The translations under genes and the position numbers were made by a program. The notes under the pieces were generated by a model that worked only from the letters and a program-made list of their open reading frames with translations, made no database searches and was not told the DNA's origin. A stretch of 64,000 nt of DNA from Ophioderma brevispina (lineage: Eukaryota; Echinodermata; Ophiuroidea; Amphilepidida; Ophiodermatidae), in contig JAMKCH010014254.1 of assembly GCA_023653785.1 (NCBI GenBank), forward strand, positions 21,504 through 85,503. The letters are read 5' to 3'. This document shows positions 1 through 12,806 of the stretch, piece after piece. Numbering within the stretch: position 1 is the stretch's first letter; each line of letters begins with the position of its first letter.

Positions 1-3000
1 GGCTGTAATCGCGAGCGTACAAAGTCGGCCGGGTTCGCGATACGCATGCACAATAGCTGCGCGAAAGTTATGACATCACTATTAGTGCAGGCCGACGAGT
101 ATAACAAAAGTTGTGGATCTGGAATTTTATATGACAAAGTTGTGATTTTCTATATGAAGGAATCAATGTGGAGCCTAGCTATTTCAAACAGTGATTAGTA
201 GATGGACAGGCATTATGTTTTATGCAAAAAACATGCTTTCTTTGAAATTGAGGTGCATCCTCAGGAAAGTCTCTGGAGCAAGCCTTTAAATTTAATGCAT
301 TTAGCAATATTTGGTATGCCCAAGATTGATATATAAAAAAAAAAATCATTTGGTGATGAAAAATAAGATTATCCGAATTAAAATCAGAGTCAGAGAATGC
401 ATTCAAGTAAGTCAGTGGTCATTTGATAAGAATTTGGTGTGTTTTTGTTAGTGCTATAGTGCTTTTACCCTCCTAGTGTCAGTGACGTGAGTGTGTTATG
501 CAGTGATCGCAGCATTAAAAGGTGGGTGTGATGATTCAAAGTGCAGGCCATACCCATGTTGCGTGCACAATGCGTCACTGTAAGGAAGGAGAAATGACTA
601 AAATCAGTGACGTAGCAATTACCTAGATTCAACACTGCTGTAGTAAGAACCTCAGAATGTATGACACTAGTAAGTTTCTTAAATTTCCATGTAGAACCAC
701 CTGGCCTAGTAAGCCGCTAATGGCCTTTTAGTAAACAACTAGGCTTTAGGAAAGATTACATGAGTATGGTGCCTGGACGTGTTTTCCTAGGATGATTGCA
801 AACGCACAGTAAAATTGGTAACCTTATCATGTTGCCTTCTATTGTATGGAAAATTCCAAGGTATTGTCAGATAAAAAAGTGGAATATTTCATGCTGACCT
901 CAATTTTTGCACTGTTCGCATGTACTTTTCACAAACTTCCAAGCAAGCATAAAATTAAGAACATGCATTTTTGGTGAATTTGTTGGTAAGTTCATGTAGG
1001 ATAGCTGAAAAAATCGAATTTAAAAACAATGTGAAAGAATTGCCGAAAAATGCACGAGTGAAAATACCACTTTTACGGTATAAGAATCAAAGCCCCCTGC
1101 CACATTCTCATGGGGGCTTGTTCAGGGTGGATTTGTTGTTTGTATCCTATTCAGATATAATCTTTATGGTAGTGAAGATGATGAAATGTTAGTCCTAATA
1201 CTTGTGAACAGTTATTAAATCAACTCAATTGAACTTGCATTTTAACATAGAACTATTTCAAAAGTACCAAAGCAAATCTGATATCGACAGGATTTTCAAC
1301 TGTTTTGTCTGTAAACAAACAAAGTTGGAAATCGTCCAGTACTTAACACATCTTGCATTCATTTTTTAATCAAATTATTTTTTTTTTCAGTTGTAAATTG
1401 CCCAAGTTTAATTTCCAGACAAAAAATTCCATTTTAGGCTTAGGGCCTACACAATTTTGGTAGCATAAACTCTTAAGCCTTCTCAAGAAACATGGCTGTA
1501 TGGTGAATACCAACCACCATTCCCTGTCCAATTGTGATCCAACTTTTTGAAGTTGTTGAACCTACCCAGTACCCCCAATCTTGCAGGATAAATCGTGCAT
1601 GGAACCTTTTTGACTGGCCCGAGGGGCAAAAAATAACAGATGTTAATGGGGATTTAGGGAGAGGTATAGGGGAAAAATCTTTAAAAATTTGCTATTTTAA
1701 CTTTTTTTGATGTATATTTTGTACCCGTTTATTTTCATGATGTTAGTCAAACAAAAGCAAGCATGGGAATGATAAGGCCTGTTTAAACTGTCATTGCTGT
1801 ATAAATCTATATATGTAAGAAAAGGCAACCACAGCCAATTTTAAAAGCCAATGAAAATGGTTTAAAAATGACAAAAACGTTGGAACACATTGTTTGCAGC
1901 GGAAATCGCCAGATTTGCTTCAGTAGCTCCAAGCTATTACAGTACACACAAACTAGGTGGTGGGACATTGTAAGATGTAGGTCAAGGTGTGATTGATGCA
2001 ATTTGAGTATACCCAAACTATACTTTTGCAATTTGAGTTATATACCCTAACTATTACTTAAGCTATTAATAGTATTTCATTAACAGGTTAACTGCTCTCA
2101 CAAGGATACGTGGGTATTAGGTGCAAAGGGTTCTTCTCATGGCAAGTTCATGTGTCTTTTTGTGAAATTTTAAGAGGTCCAAAAAATTCATTGGAACCAC
2201 TTTTTGCTGTTTTATTTCTTATGATGGAAATGAGTGGTTTTCCAGCAGTGTGACCAAGGAGGCTTCTAGGTAGTTTGGGCATGGGTGTGTTTAAGCCATG
2301 GTATACTAAGCTAATGAAATGTCCAACACAGTAACCATTGGTCGAAACATTCTTGGAAAATGGGAGGGGAGTGAGAATTTTTTCTTGAATTGTATTGTTA
2401 TTCCTTCTGCGTTCAAAGTACTATGATTTCCTTGAAAAGCAAGGGAAAAATGAATTGCAAGTCAAAAAGAAATATGTTCTTGTAGTTGGTGTGAAATAGG
2501 GCGGTGTTAATCACATAAAATGCAAGAAAACTTTGTTGTTTTTGTGTTGTCTCTGCAAAGCAGAAAATACTTATAGGGAATGTATTTCCAATGTGGGTAT
2601 GTGGTATGGATTGGGGTGTTGTTTGTGAGAAAATGGTCAAATGGGGTCAAATATAGTTTGAATTGATGGATTTTGATTAAACTTGGGAAGTATGGGAAGG
2701 GGTAATAAAACGGGGGTCAGAGGTCATCTATGTATCATTTGATGTCATGGTTTTCAAAATGTTTAATTTGGATGACAAGGATCATTTTGGTCCATTATTT
2801 TGGGCACACAAAATTGCATCTTTTCATACTGTGTGTTGGCCTGTGATGATGAAAGGAAAAAAGTAAAAAGGGGTAAGTAGGGGGAAGGGGTCATTTGGGG
2901 CCATTACTTGTGAGGTCAGATATCATCCGAGTTCAATGAGTCATTGATAAATAGTTGTTGTTGCACTTTAATTGCGTTAGGTGAAATGAAGTAGGCAAAA

Positions 3001-3431
3001 CAGTTTTTTGTTTTGAATTTAGGGACAGAAAAGACCATTTTTAATATTGAATGTCCACCAACTTGAAAAAGGGGGATTGATTGCATCAAACCAATTCCTT
3101 TGTTTTAAAAAGTAGGGGTGTAGGATAATGATATCCTTCATTCTCTTGATTTTTTTCCGCACAATTGTTGTTAGAGGTTTAAAAGTATCAAAAATCTTAA
3201 GCATTATTTCTCATTTCTATTAAATTTTCAAACAAGGCAACATTTTGGTACACCAAAAGATTTATCTTAAAGTTTGCTGTAGTCACAAGTGACTATTTTT
3301 AAAACTCGCCCTCAAAAATGTGTTCATCACAGTCACACCTTTATGGCTAATTAACAGCCTTGCTTAATACAGTCAACCCTTTTCACAACAGTCAGCCGTC
3401 CTAACCAACTAAACTTTCCCGATTGTTACAG
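1..3431. other. Sequence upstream of first recognised exon, no gene seen
   Basis: I found no kinesin P-loop exon and no other coding segment here on either strand; open stretches are below 80 codons and AT-rich. Bases about 110-300 resemble bases 28290-28455, marking a dispersed repeat copy. The rest reads as AT-rich intronic DNA, probably the intron before the 3432 exon. Confidence 0.5.
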
Positions 3432-3536
3432 TTATCTAGAAATCTATGTGAACGAGTACGGGATCTCTGCGCAATAACCAAAGAACCACACACTACGTGT
3501 ACGAGAACATCCCGGATGGACCATATGTTCAAGGAT
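3432..3536 (+). CDS. KIF16B: KIF16B exon 1 of those seen: motor core EIY..ERVRDL / LRVREHP / GPYV
   Basis: A polypyrimidine-type acceptor (gattgttacag) precedes the exon and a gtgagg donor follows. The kinesin-3 sequence is readable in three frames in turn: SYLEIY, then ERVRDL, then LRVREHP, then DGPYVQG. Human KIF16B has the same order (SYLEIYNERVRDL...LRVREHP.EGPYV). At least three small indels are needed to join these pieces. Codon-level similarity is kept on both sides of each break, which looks more like base-calling indels than neutral decay, though a decayed exon cannot be excluded. Confidence 0.75.
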
Positions 3537-6500
3537 GTGAGGTTTTTTTGCCACTACTTTCCATGTCAGTTAATGGTTGTTTGTCTGTTATAGGAGGGTA
3601 GCCTAGTTCAAGGGTGTCTGCTACGAACCGACAAAACTTGTTCATTTTATGACCATTTTATTACTCAAGATGTTGAACATTGTGTTTGCAGGTTGAAATC
3701 AGTGCTTTAGCATTGAAGGGGCTTACCTCGTCTAGAGAAAGATTCAATAAACAAGTATTTAAAAAAAACTGTCGGGGCGCAGCATTCATTAATTTTTCAA
3801 GAAATAAGAAACACATTAAAAAGACAAATTAAGAGGAAGAGTAGATGGTTTTCTAGTTGAAGTTGGCACTTTAATTACAGAAACTTGTTATAAAAAGAAA
3901 TTTATTCATAAACTGATTTTTTAAAGTGGATGGTTGATACATGAGTATAAGATTGCACATTTAGAACCAATAACCTTGTTTCAACTTGATTTCCCGTTGA
4001 ACTTTGACCTTGGTAGTGACCTTTGACCTCACATAGTTGTATGTAAGCTTTAATTAACGTAGGTTACACCTTCCTGTCATTTCAATAAAGAAAAATCGAA
4101 AAGGCGCCTATGGGGCATAATATGTAAAAAATGCATTCCCTAAGTTTAAAGCTTTATTTCATGTACTAAAAAAAATCTCCGTTCATTTCAAATAAAAGCC
4201 AATAAAAAAAATGCCAATTGGGCACAAAATGTGTTAAATTGGGCGCAAAATGTGTTAAAACTGGAAGCAAAATATCAAAAAATGCATCCCTAAGTTACGA
4301 GCTTAATTTGATGTCCGTAAACCTCTCTGGCATTTCAAATAAAAAAAAAAAGGAAAATTTTTTTTAAAAAAAAAGCCCAATTGGGCGCCCAAAATGTGTT
4401 AAACTGATTCCCAAAGTTAAAAGCTTAAATTTGATGTACGGTAAAATCTCAAGGGGGAAGGAAATTTGCCAACCCTAACAGCAACAGCGAATTCAAAAAA
4501 GGTGGTATCATACTGCCGGGATGCCGGTCTGTTTCAAAGACTTAAGGTAGGAGGGTGCTCGTACGCATATCGAACGGGTACAACCAGACTTGACTAAGAC
4601 TAGGCCTGTCACGAATTGAAATCTAAATGACCGTTTTATTGGAAATTACACATTTTGCAGCGAGGTTATAATCAACAAACACTCGACGGATTTTGACCAT
4701 TATTAATTGTTTCTTAAATTATCATTATATTACTAAGTCTTTGAACAGAGGGTTAAGAGATGATTTGTAATCTCACTTGGACCGAGGACTGCCATAGTAA
4801 ATGACGTAGTAGTGTTCCCAAATTACTGTTGGAATCCCCATGCCCAAATCAGCAGGATCGTTTCCTACCCCCTGGTAAAGTCTTCCTGTCATTTCAAATA
4901 AAGAAAATAGAAAAAAAAAAATGCCCAATTGGGCACAAAATGTGTTTTTTTTTTAAAGGATCCCAAGTATAAGCTTTATAATTTAATGTAGGTTACACCT
5001 TCCTGTCATTTCAAATAAAGATGTTACCTAAGAACTTCCACACATGTTTGGTAAATATTTAAACTTGCGTCAATCATTACCACCCTAAAATACAACCCTG
5101 AACGACCCATGTGCACTAAAATGACCTAGGGAAGAGAAAACCAAATCCTTCCAATTATTTGCCTTTCACTGTAATATACCTCTTGCTCACCGTAGTTTAA
5201 CTCTACGTGGCCCGGTCATTTTCTTACTTTAACTTCCTATTCGGGATCACCCTTTATCTATCCTTGCAACGTTTTAACCAAAACCATATTTCCCAGCCGT
5301 CTGGGCAGAGACTAAAATCAAGAAATGTTGATAAAATTATAATTTAAAAAAAAAAAAAAATATTCTTTGTCTGAAATTGCATCGGCAGCACACCCAAACA
5401 CTAAAACTAAAAATTAATAGAGTAGTTAGATAATTTTCATAAAAGAAAAAAACATTTAAAATGACATCAGAATATAGAATTAGACTCATTCGCAATTTGA
5501 GGGCAGTGGTTTCTATAGTCGGGTAGCTATAAATTGGTTATACTCCTGGTGGTCTGTTGTGCACATGGATTCTAGGAAGCCTGTTAGTCTGGGTATAAAT
5601 AAAACCACCAAATACTATTGTGGTCAGGTGGAGTGGCTATGCACATGAGTACTAAGTGCGACAGCCTTGATGGCTTTGTGGTTGTAATCTCCCTGTATAA
5701 AAATCATATATTTTTTTGCAAATGCAGAAAAAAGTTACAGATAGAACAAAGCGCTATGCCTGAGTGAATTTATTGAACTTGCTATTGGAAGGCTGCAAGA
5801 ATGGAACATAGGCCAGGTGGGAATTAGACGAAATTCAAATTAGGTGCTTGATAAAATGAAATTTTGCCATGGCTCTTGCTACTTTCTTTAGTTTTAGGGA
5901 GGGGGGAAATATGCTCCCACTCCTTGAATGATTTCTGCCTAATATGCCCCAATATGATCCGTGACATTATTTGTATCAGACTTGCTATAGAGGAGGAACA
6001 GACCTAGCGGTAAGCAGGGAGAGCACATCTCCCCCTCCATCCCCGTTTCGCCTGATAGAGCCTTGCACCGACTCGGCTCGCTTTCTTAGGTTTTGATTAA
6101 GCTTCCTCCTCCCTATACTCGACCCGCGTACAGCCTTCCTACCTGTGGGTGACCAAAGGGGGAGCTTAATGGAGCGCCATGATATGCCTTACTTCTACCG
6201 CCGTTTCGTCGATAAACCTGCCCCGCTTTGACCATGGCGCCCCCTCCCCCCCCACTCCTTCCAGCACCACCTCCTGCTCGGTATTTTCACTCGCCCCGCC
6301 GGGCGAACTCCTAAGTGCGCATTGGTGAATCCCTTTACCCTTACAAACCCAGAAGGCTACCCTTCTTGACAAACTGGAAAAGGTGGTGTCTAAAAAACAT
6401 ACAGACTAATGTATTCAAATGGGCTTTTTATTTATTAAAAAAGACAATTTTTCTGAGGCTTTGAATGCAAACCCATGAAAATTTTAAAAATTTGTTAAAT

Positions 6501-6833
6501 ATTTGAAGCCAAAATCAGCAAGGGGGTGTTTTCACAACCAAAATGACTCCTTAACAAGGGGTAGGGGTAGGGTGGTTTAAGGGGTTTAATAGTCAGCCTC
6601 AGCCACACTTAGCCTAGCAAACCAGCCAGTGCCACCAGGTTGGTTGGGTTATTGTCTGACATAGTAACCATGTAATTTAGTGCCCACCAGGGGATTTGTG
6701 AGTTCTGCTTGCTGCTGCATTAAATGTTGGAATTAGGTATATTGCAAAAATTAGGCTCCAGTGTATTGTCCTCGTCAATTGATTGAAATAATGGGACAAA
6801 GTTGCTTATGTAATTCTTGTTCAAGGTTTCCAG
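3537..6833 (+). other. Intron; mostly unassigned AT-rich DNA with short tandem units
   Basis: The intron holds the diverged tandem units described at 4018-5022. No coding exon was recognised. A CpG-richer patch around 6030-6330 includes C-rich runs, and its minus-strand open frame of 68 codons resembles nothing I know. Confidence 0.45.
4018..5022. repeat. Diverged tandem repeat with CCCAATTGGGC core
   Basis: Units of roughly 110-140 bp recur around 4041-4450, and a further copy pair lies at about 4880-5022. Each contains the phrase TCATTTCAAATAAAG, an A-rich tract, the palindromic core CCCAATTGGGC followed by CAAAATGTG, and then AAGCTT near a GATGTACGGTAAA-like end. Units are separated by non-repeated DNA between about 4460 and 4870. 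Confidence 0.6.
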
Positions 6834-6904
6834 GTCTTAAGACCTGTGTAGTCAAGACTATGTCGGACATCAAGGACCCTTATGGGACAAGGCAATATAC
6901 AAAG
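6834..6904 (+). CDS. KIF16B: KIF16B motor exon between GPYV and switch I
   Basis: Flanked by tttccag and gtaaga. With three one-base corrections (one missing g, one extra g, one extra c) the exon reads LKTCVVKDYVDIKDLMGQGNI. This aligns residue by residue with the human segment running LSKHLVQNY to AGNI. Uncorrected, the frame breaks. All three differences fall in runs of identical bases. Recognition depends on the correction, but the match afterwards is extended and correctly placed between its neighbours. Confidence 0.65.
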
Positions 6905-7428
6905 GTAAGAACTAGATGGAAATGTTACGATATGTGAAGTAGTTAACATCTCTACTGTTTGTATTATTTATAATAATAATAGGTATCCCAAAAAAAATCA
7001 TGAGATGGGCCTGTGCATAGAAAGTACTATGTGAAAACTTCTATTAGGAATGAAGGGGGTGGGAGGTGGGGGGGGTGGGAGGATTGAATCAAAAATACTT
7101 TCTGACATCTTAACAATGTTAAACACAAAGGAAAAGCATTTCCATTGTGCATGAGGTTGACATCCCTAGAGCACTTACTGTCAGACATGGAACAAGTTTT
7201 TGAACCAGTGCAATTATATTAGCTTGTATTTAGTCCTTGTTCTGTGCTAGATACTATCCGTCATCATAAATACAAGCAAATGTTTCTCACTTGCTGAAGA
7301 AAATAGTTAAACATTCTTTGTAACAGTGCAAAAAGTTATTTTATTCAATATTCATTTATTTGTCTTGTTCTGATGTTAATTTTGTGAAATGACACTGCAA
7401 TTTAAACATCAATTATTTTCAATTGTAG
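6905..7428 (+). other. Short intron
   Basis: AT-rich intron with a G-rich run near 7055-7083 (ggtgggggggtggg type). Nothing else was recognised. Confidence 0.5.
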
Positions 7429-7502
7429 AAATACCAGCTAGTACCAACATGAATGACACAAGTAGCCGGTCGCATGCCATATCAAATTAAATTTATACAC
7501 AG
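7429..7502 (+). CDS. KIF16B: KIF16B motor exon with switch I (NMNDTSSRSHAI)
   Basis: Acceptor aattgtag and donor gtacaa. The exon encodes STNMNDTSSRSHAI, the kinesin switch I block whose SSRSH motif contacts the nucleotide gamma-phosphate region. After HAI the frame runs into TAA. Two small compensating indels would restore a .QIKF..-type ending like human FTIKFTQ. Overall length is compatible with the phase of the next exon, as expected if the two indels cancel. Confidence 0.85.
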
Positions 7503-8563
7503 GTACAATTTCATGTGTAAGGTTCATTGCAACAAGATTGCGGCATTTTGGTCATAGTGTTTGCTCAATTTTTCTCTCAACATAGCAAATGTTTGAGGAG
7601 TAGTATTGTGTGAATCTAAAAAGAAAATGCATATAACGTGCAAAGATAATAGAATAAGTGTTTCAAAAAAATTGCCGTACTGACCGGTATAGTCCATGGT
7701 CGTGTTATAAATCCCACCCCCAAATTTTTGTTGAAGGTTCAGAACTTCGGCAAGATCACATTATAATCCCAACCCCCATTTTACGGGGAGAAAACGGCAG
7801 TTACATGCGACTTTTTTACAGTATGATGAAAAAAAAAAATCGTAAGCCCGAATTATTTATTTTAAAAATCGGGTACAGTAATTTTCCCATTTGCAAGCAT
7901 TATAATGTTGCTATCGCTAGGTACTGTTAGATGCGCTGGTCAGGGTAAAACAGACGATGATCTGCTTACAATAAGGTGGATTACATTTAAAAATAAAACT
8001 GTCTGAATGGGGTCGGTACGGGTATTTGTAAAGGGATCTAATGATATACCGCCAACAAATGTTTTCACCTTTGTGACGGCTTAATTACCGCGCCGATTAA
8101 CAAGTCCAAAACTACATTTGTTTAGAGGTGCTTTTGAAGAGCACGGTCCCGACGACTCCCCACGGCGAGTTTTCACCACGTGAGTGCCTGCGCATCCCAG
8201 GTCAAGTCGGGGGAAGGAACTCGCACCTGCATCTTCGTTTTAACAAGATTTATTGGGTTTTTAAGGTAAAGCCATGTAAACAGTTTGTTGTAAATTGAGT
8301 TATGCGTTAATTTTTCAAAATGGATTATCTCTTTCTAAGCTTGTTAATGTAGACGAAAGTGTCTTATGTAAAGGATTATAAAGCAAGAGTTTTAAGTTGA
8401 TTTTACTCACTCACTCGTTTACTCTCATATCAGTCTTGATAGTCATTGCGTTAACATCAAATATTTCAGTTCCTTCAAATTCACTTAAGTTCCGTATGCC
8501 GCGAAAGCTAAATGTTGGACAGTAGAGCAGAAATGTGAGATTGTTGAGTCGGTATCGCGGAGA
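7503..8563 (+). other. Left part of the 9-kb intron
   Basis: No exon was recognised. Around 7680-7790 the phrases ATAAATCCCACCCCC and ATAATCCCAACCCCC are repeated about 75 bp apart, and a similar phrase occurs near 12596. This suggests a small diverged repeat. The rest is unassigned, possibly including the left flank of the transposon that follows. Confidence 0.4.
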
Positions 8564-9909
8564 ATGGCAGAAACCAAAAACGGACAGCAGAAGAATAGGG
8601 CTGCGAGAGGAAGTCCATACGGCAGTGGGACATGGAATATAAGGCCCTCAGCCAAAACAACGTCGGCCGATCTAAAAAATCAGAAAAAGCAACTGCATGA
8701 TGGTTCTGGAACCGGGAGCGATGGGTGTGAAATGGATGTGATGCTGCTGTATTTGATTTTCTTTGTCGAGCTTCGGATGAGGGCAAACCGTTTACAATTT
8801 CAATGCTACAAGATGAGCAAGGCAAGACGCAAGCCGGTCCTGAATCTTGCAAAATTTTCAAGCATCTATAGGCTGGTTAGTCGCTGGATGGAAAAAACGC
8901 ATGCAGTAAGCTATTACCTCTGGTACTCTGAAAGCCAGAAAGTCCAGAGGACTATCGTGAGCACTTGCTAGCTTTTCGCCGCCACATCATTCACCTCCGG
9001 GAACAGCATGGGACTATCCGCTACATCATATTGTAAATATGGAATTCTCAAACAATGTTCGAGGGGGAGCGGACCAGTTAGGATCACCAATACTGGTGGG
9101 AAAAAGAAGGGTTTCACGGTAGCCCTTGCTGCTTCAGAAGATGGGCCATTAACTTCCCGCACAAGTTAATATTCAAGAGGACAATTTGACAGAATCCCTC
9201 CTATATACTTTAATTCTTCCGTGTGCCAAACACATCAACATTCGGGGGCCCCTCGCCTAACGGATGGATGAGATCCGCAGAAGTCCATATCTGGATTCGA
9301 AAGAAAAACATATAATGTCCGCGATCAACAGACGATGTGAATTGTTGTTGCTGTTGGACGATATTTACCGCGCATCGCTCCGCTGCCACACGTGAACTTA
9401 TGGATCACAATTGTAACGTTGCTATTGTACATTCCGGCAGGGTGTACTTCACTATGCCAAACCCCATGGATGTTTCAATTAAAACGACCCCTTTAAAAAC
9501 AACATGCGCCGATTGTGGACCGATTGGTTTCGCACCAACAATGAGCGTTACCCCTGCAGGTAACCTGGCTGAAATCGCCAACGCGACAGCAGGTGCTAGA
9601 TTGGGTGTCTGAGGCTTGGCGCCAAATCCCCAGCTGATGAACCAGCGACGCGAGTTTCGATGTGGTATCAGTAATGCACTTGACGGGTCCCAAGATGTGC
9701 GAGTGAAGGATGAAATCCCAGCACCAGATGAGCAAGATAAACTGGGAAGTGACGGCAGGCGGTATCTCTTTTGATGATGATGACGATGACGGTGATGACG
9801 ACCCTGACTTTGATGGTTTTGATGATGATGAGGAGGGGAGGATAATGATATACAAGATGACCATGAAGAGAAATTGAACTTAAAGAAAGACTCATATTCT
9901 GCCAAGTAG
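8564..9909 (+). pseudogene. Pogo/Tigger-type transposase relic (CENP-B HTH + DDE_1), many frameshifts
   Basis: Reading across frames gives the family order of pogo/Tigger (Tc1/mariner superfamily) transposases. An N-terminal region comes first, then a CENP-B-type helix segment (ELRMRANRLQ..CYKMSKAR, then ..LV.RWMEK), then PEDYREHLLAFRRHIIHLREQ. Next is the catalytic core: ITNTGGKKKGFTVALAASEDG, LLLLDDIYRA with the second acidic residue, PAGCTSLCQ and PMDVSIK with the third, and RQQVLDWVSEAWRQIPS. CGISNALDGSQD and an Asp/Glu-rich tail (9765-9850) end it, with a stop at 9907. The block before the first catalytic Asp reads HIVNME rather than the usual NMDE, so that site looks lost. An AATAAA follows at 9936. 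Frame changes occur in nearly every block, so the copy is inactive. Terminal repeats were not delimited. Confidence 0.8.
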
Positions 9910-9935
9910 CGGGATTAGATTCTAATGTTTCAGTA

Positions 9936-9941
9936 AATAAA
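9936..9941 (+). promoter_or_regulatory. AATAAA polyadenylation signal of the transposase relic
   Basis: AATAAA lies 27 bases after the transposase stop codon on the same strand, the expected place for the mRNA 3'-end signal of an autonomous element. Confidence 0.4.
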
Positions 9942-11213
9942 ACCGTTGTGAAGCATTTTGTTTCCATTTTTGTGTTGTTAAAGAAAGTAAACAGTGATTG
10001 ATTTTTATGTTAAAAAGTTTACTTAAACTAACTGTTCAGGATTTGGCAAAAAGGTTAGAGCAACTCATGCACTTGTACCTCATTTGACTTTTTATTTTGT
10101 TTTGATTTACAACACAAAAATGACAAAAACAATTTAAAAACACCAAAAAACAGAAACCTCAATCAAGGTGGCAGTAGATCAGGTTTCATTGTTATATAAA
10201 GAAAACTCAAACAAATGTTAGAGGATAATTTCAACTTTCAAAAATGAACAATATGAAAACCCCCCCCCCCGAAAAAAAAAAAACTAATGTATTAACATTT
10301 GAAGTTGTGAAATTGTTTTAATGAGATTTGCCTGGATAACAGGAACCCTTGTCGTTTTTTTTTTATTTTTTAAACAGTGTTTGCGAATTTTATTTCCAAT
10401 TGAAGTTAAAAATGTCTATTAGATACACTGTGTTCTTTTAAACGTATCCTGTATAAATGTGTTATAAATGTTTAGTGTCGTTTATTTTTTAAATCCATCA
10501 TTCATTACTCATGCATATTAAAGATAGTCTTCAGTTGTTGTGATTTTGGTATCTCTGAACAGTGCTTATTTATATTGTGTGATGAGGTCTGTTATTTTAT
10601 GTTAAAACATTTGTTTTCCCAATGATAATTTATTCATTTCATATCAAATATTGGTTATTCATTTGTTTGTTTACGGTAAATATTTATAACACATCTTGTC
10701 CGCAGTTGTTTATGATATTAGTTTTTTTCCCGCTGTCATTTTGATCCAGGCCCCAGGGTCCATTGCAGGGCCCTTTCAGGTTCGCCGCCAATGCAATACG
10801 CGCACGTTGCACCGGCACTCAAAAGAAAGTTGAAGTAAAATGCTACGAGAACCTACGCCTTTTCTTTAGTATGAACAAGATATGCAAAATGCGTATTTTT
10901 AATTTGCATTTTTAGGCGCTTTTCCACTTGGTCAAATTGAAAAATTTTTTAAATGATCCACTAAAAACAAACGTCCGCATTTTTTAAATGGCAATTTTAA
11001 AAAATATCAGCGCGGTCTTATGAGACGAACTCGAACTCACTTTTTTAATTGGGCCTAGACCATTGCTTAGGCCATGAGTTGTGCCGCCTCTTGACATTTT
11101 TTCAGTAAAACAAATTCTGGTATGTGACACCTGATTACCACTGTAAAACAGTGTTTTGCGAGTTCACGTTTTTCTAAAACATTGCCTACATTTTTGTAAA
11201 TATTTTCAGCGGC
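9942..11213 (+). other. Intron, AT-rich, nothing specific
   Basis: Holds a C-run next to an A-run at 10261-10283 and AT-rich unassigned DNA. A more GC-rich patch lies at 10740-10860. The right flank of the transposase relic may lie at the left edge, but I could not pair terminal repeats. Confidence 0.4.
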
Positions 11214-11554
11214 TTAGGGAGGGGTCACTATTCGGGGCTGATTTACGCCAAGGGAATGGGGAGTTTGAGGGGGAAACCCAACATTTTTTTGTTAAGAGAG
11301 AACCAGGGGCGAGTGGGGGGGCGGAGGTGGGGGGGGGGGAGGGGGGGAAGGGATCTCGGGAAAGTGAAATTTTTCATCAACGAGGAGAAGGGGAGACGGA
11401 GACATGAACTTTTAAATGGGGGAGAAATCAGAATGCATCAGGGGCAGTGGGGAAATTTTGAACGGAAGCGAGGGGGAAACGCGAAATTTTTTACCGAAAA
11501 ACAAGTTGATGAAATCCTACATTCCCCCTCCCCCGCATAATGACTGCTCCCTTA
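11214..11554. mobile_element. MITE family 3, copy 1
   Basis: Begins TTAGGGAGGGGTCACTATT and ends AATGACTGCTCCCTTA, an inverted pair of about 19 bases. The interior is G-rich with repeated (A)CGGAAGCGAGGGGG-type phrases followed by AATTTTTTACCG. The element at 32950-33198 has the same ends and interior, which supports a non-autonomous family. No open frame in it is credible as a gene. Confidence 0.65.
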
Positions 11555-12806
11555 CAAGCACCATAAAAAATCACCAATCAATGTTTTATAAAAAGAATTA
11601 AAAGTGTTTGTTTCATCATTGTTTCAACTTCAATATTTATTTCAAAAAACATTCATTAAGAAAATGTGTTTATGAATAGATGTGGTGTTATGGTGGTTGC
11701 ATTTTGTTGTTCCATTTACAATCCCAATCACAAGTACGGAATAAAAAAGTAAAAGAATGGAAAGAAAAAAACAAATCAGTTGTTGGCGGTACACGTTTAT
11801 TGTAAAGTGAAATCTAAATTCTTATCTTCCTTGGTGCTTTGAAATGAAGAATATCCATGCTGTACCCCAAAGCTCTTACGGCAAAACCGCAAATCACCAT
11901 GTTCATCCACGTGTGTAGGACTGACAACAAAGCAAGTATCGGCGTATGGGCCCGGCAGGAAAGTCACTCACGGGGGCGGGTAGTAAAGCATGACGGGCGC
12001 GTGACTTGTAAATCATCGTACGTAACAAGCGCAACAAAATATCCAAATGATACTCACGGGGGGCGGGTAGTGGTAAGTTAAAAAAGTTCACTGACGGGGC
12101 GTGTGACTTGTAAATCATCGTACGTAACAAGGCAACAAAAATATGCAAATGAGGTTAACATGAAGTCACCCACGCACCGGGGCGTTGCATAAACATGTAT
12201 GCTGAAAGTCACAGAATGGGAAATCATGACCTGTTTTCACATAGTGAGCACTGAGAAATCATAGTGGGTATAATTTATGTGATGACAAGCAGATTTCTCA
12301 CGATAGGAACTGCACCTTTTCTGGCGACAAAATGGGTCAAAACATTGGTTGTGAGTTCCGAAAAGAGGGAAGTTGTATCAATGTTCTGGCAACACAAGGT
12401 TTTAATGACCAAATATAACATCCTTTTTTTATAAAAAAAAACATAAATGAGGCGTAAAGTCAAATGTAATCATGTTAAAGTTTATTGATAACATTTCAAA
12501 CAAACTACAAACCGTTTATTGAACAAACTTATTACTGCCTTAGGGGTTGGTTTACGGAGACTTGCGTATTTTGTGTTTGGATTAAGATCCGGTTATAATC
12601 CCACCCCAAATTCCAGACATATTTCAGGTGAAAAACCAGGGGGGACTATACACGGGTTTCCCAGTACCGGACTTATTTTGCACCAGTGAGGGGGCTTGAC
12701 TGTACCCTTCTGTACACATTCTTAGTACAGTCGAGGGGACCCCAGCTGTGCCGTTCTGTTTTTCTGTGTCAAAATTTCAATTTGCTCATGCTGCCATATA
12801 CTTTCA
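11555..12806 (+). other. Intron with a two-copy tandem repeat
   Basis: Contains the tandem pair at 11967-12150. The 12560-12700 region carries a phrase shared with 7700-7790. No gene was recognised. Confidence 0.4.
11967..12150. repeat. Tandem pair of about 90-100 bp
   Basis: The string CGTGACTTGTAAATCATCGT followed by ACGTAACAAG and a (G)CAACAAAATAT..AAATGA tail occurs twice. Each copy is preceded by a CACGGGGG.CGGGTAGT block. The copies differ by small indels. Confidence 0.65.

Noticed and set aside
9405..9905. 166-codon minus-strand open frame with His-rich stretch
   Set aside because: Shadow of the plus-strand transposase relic; the His run is the complement of its Asp codons.
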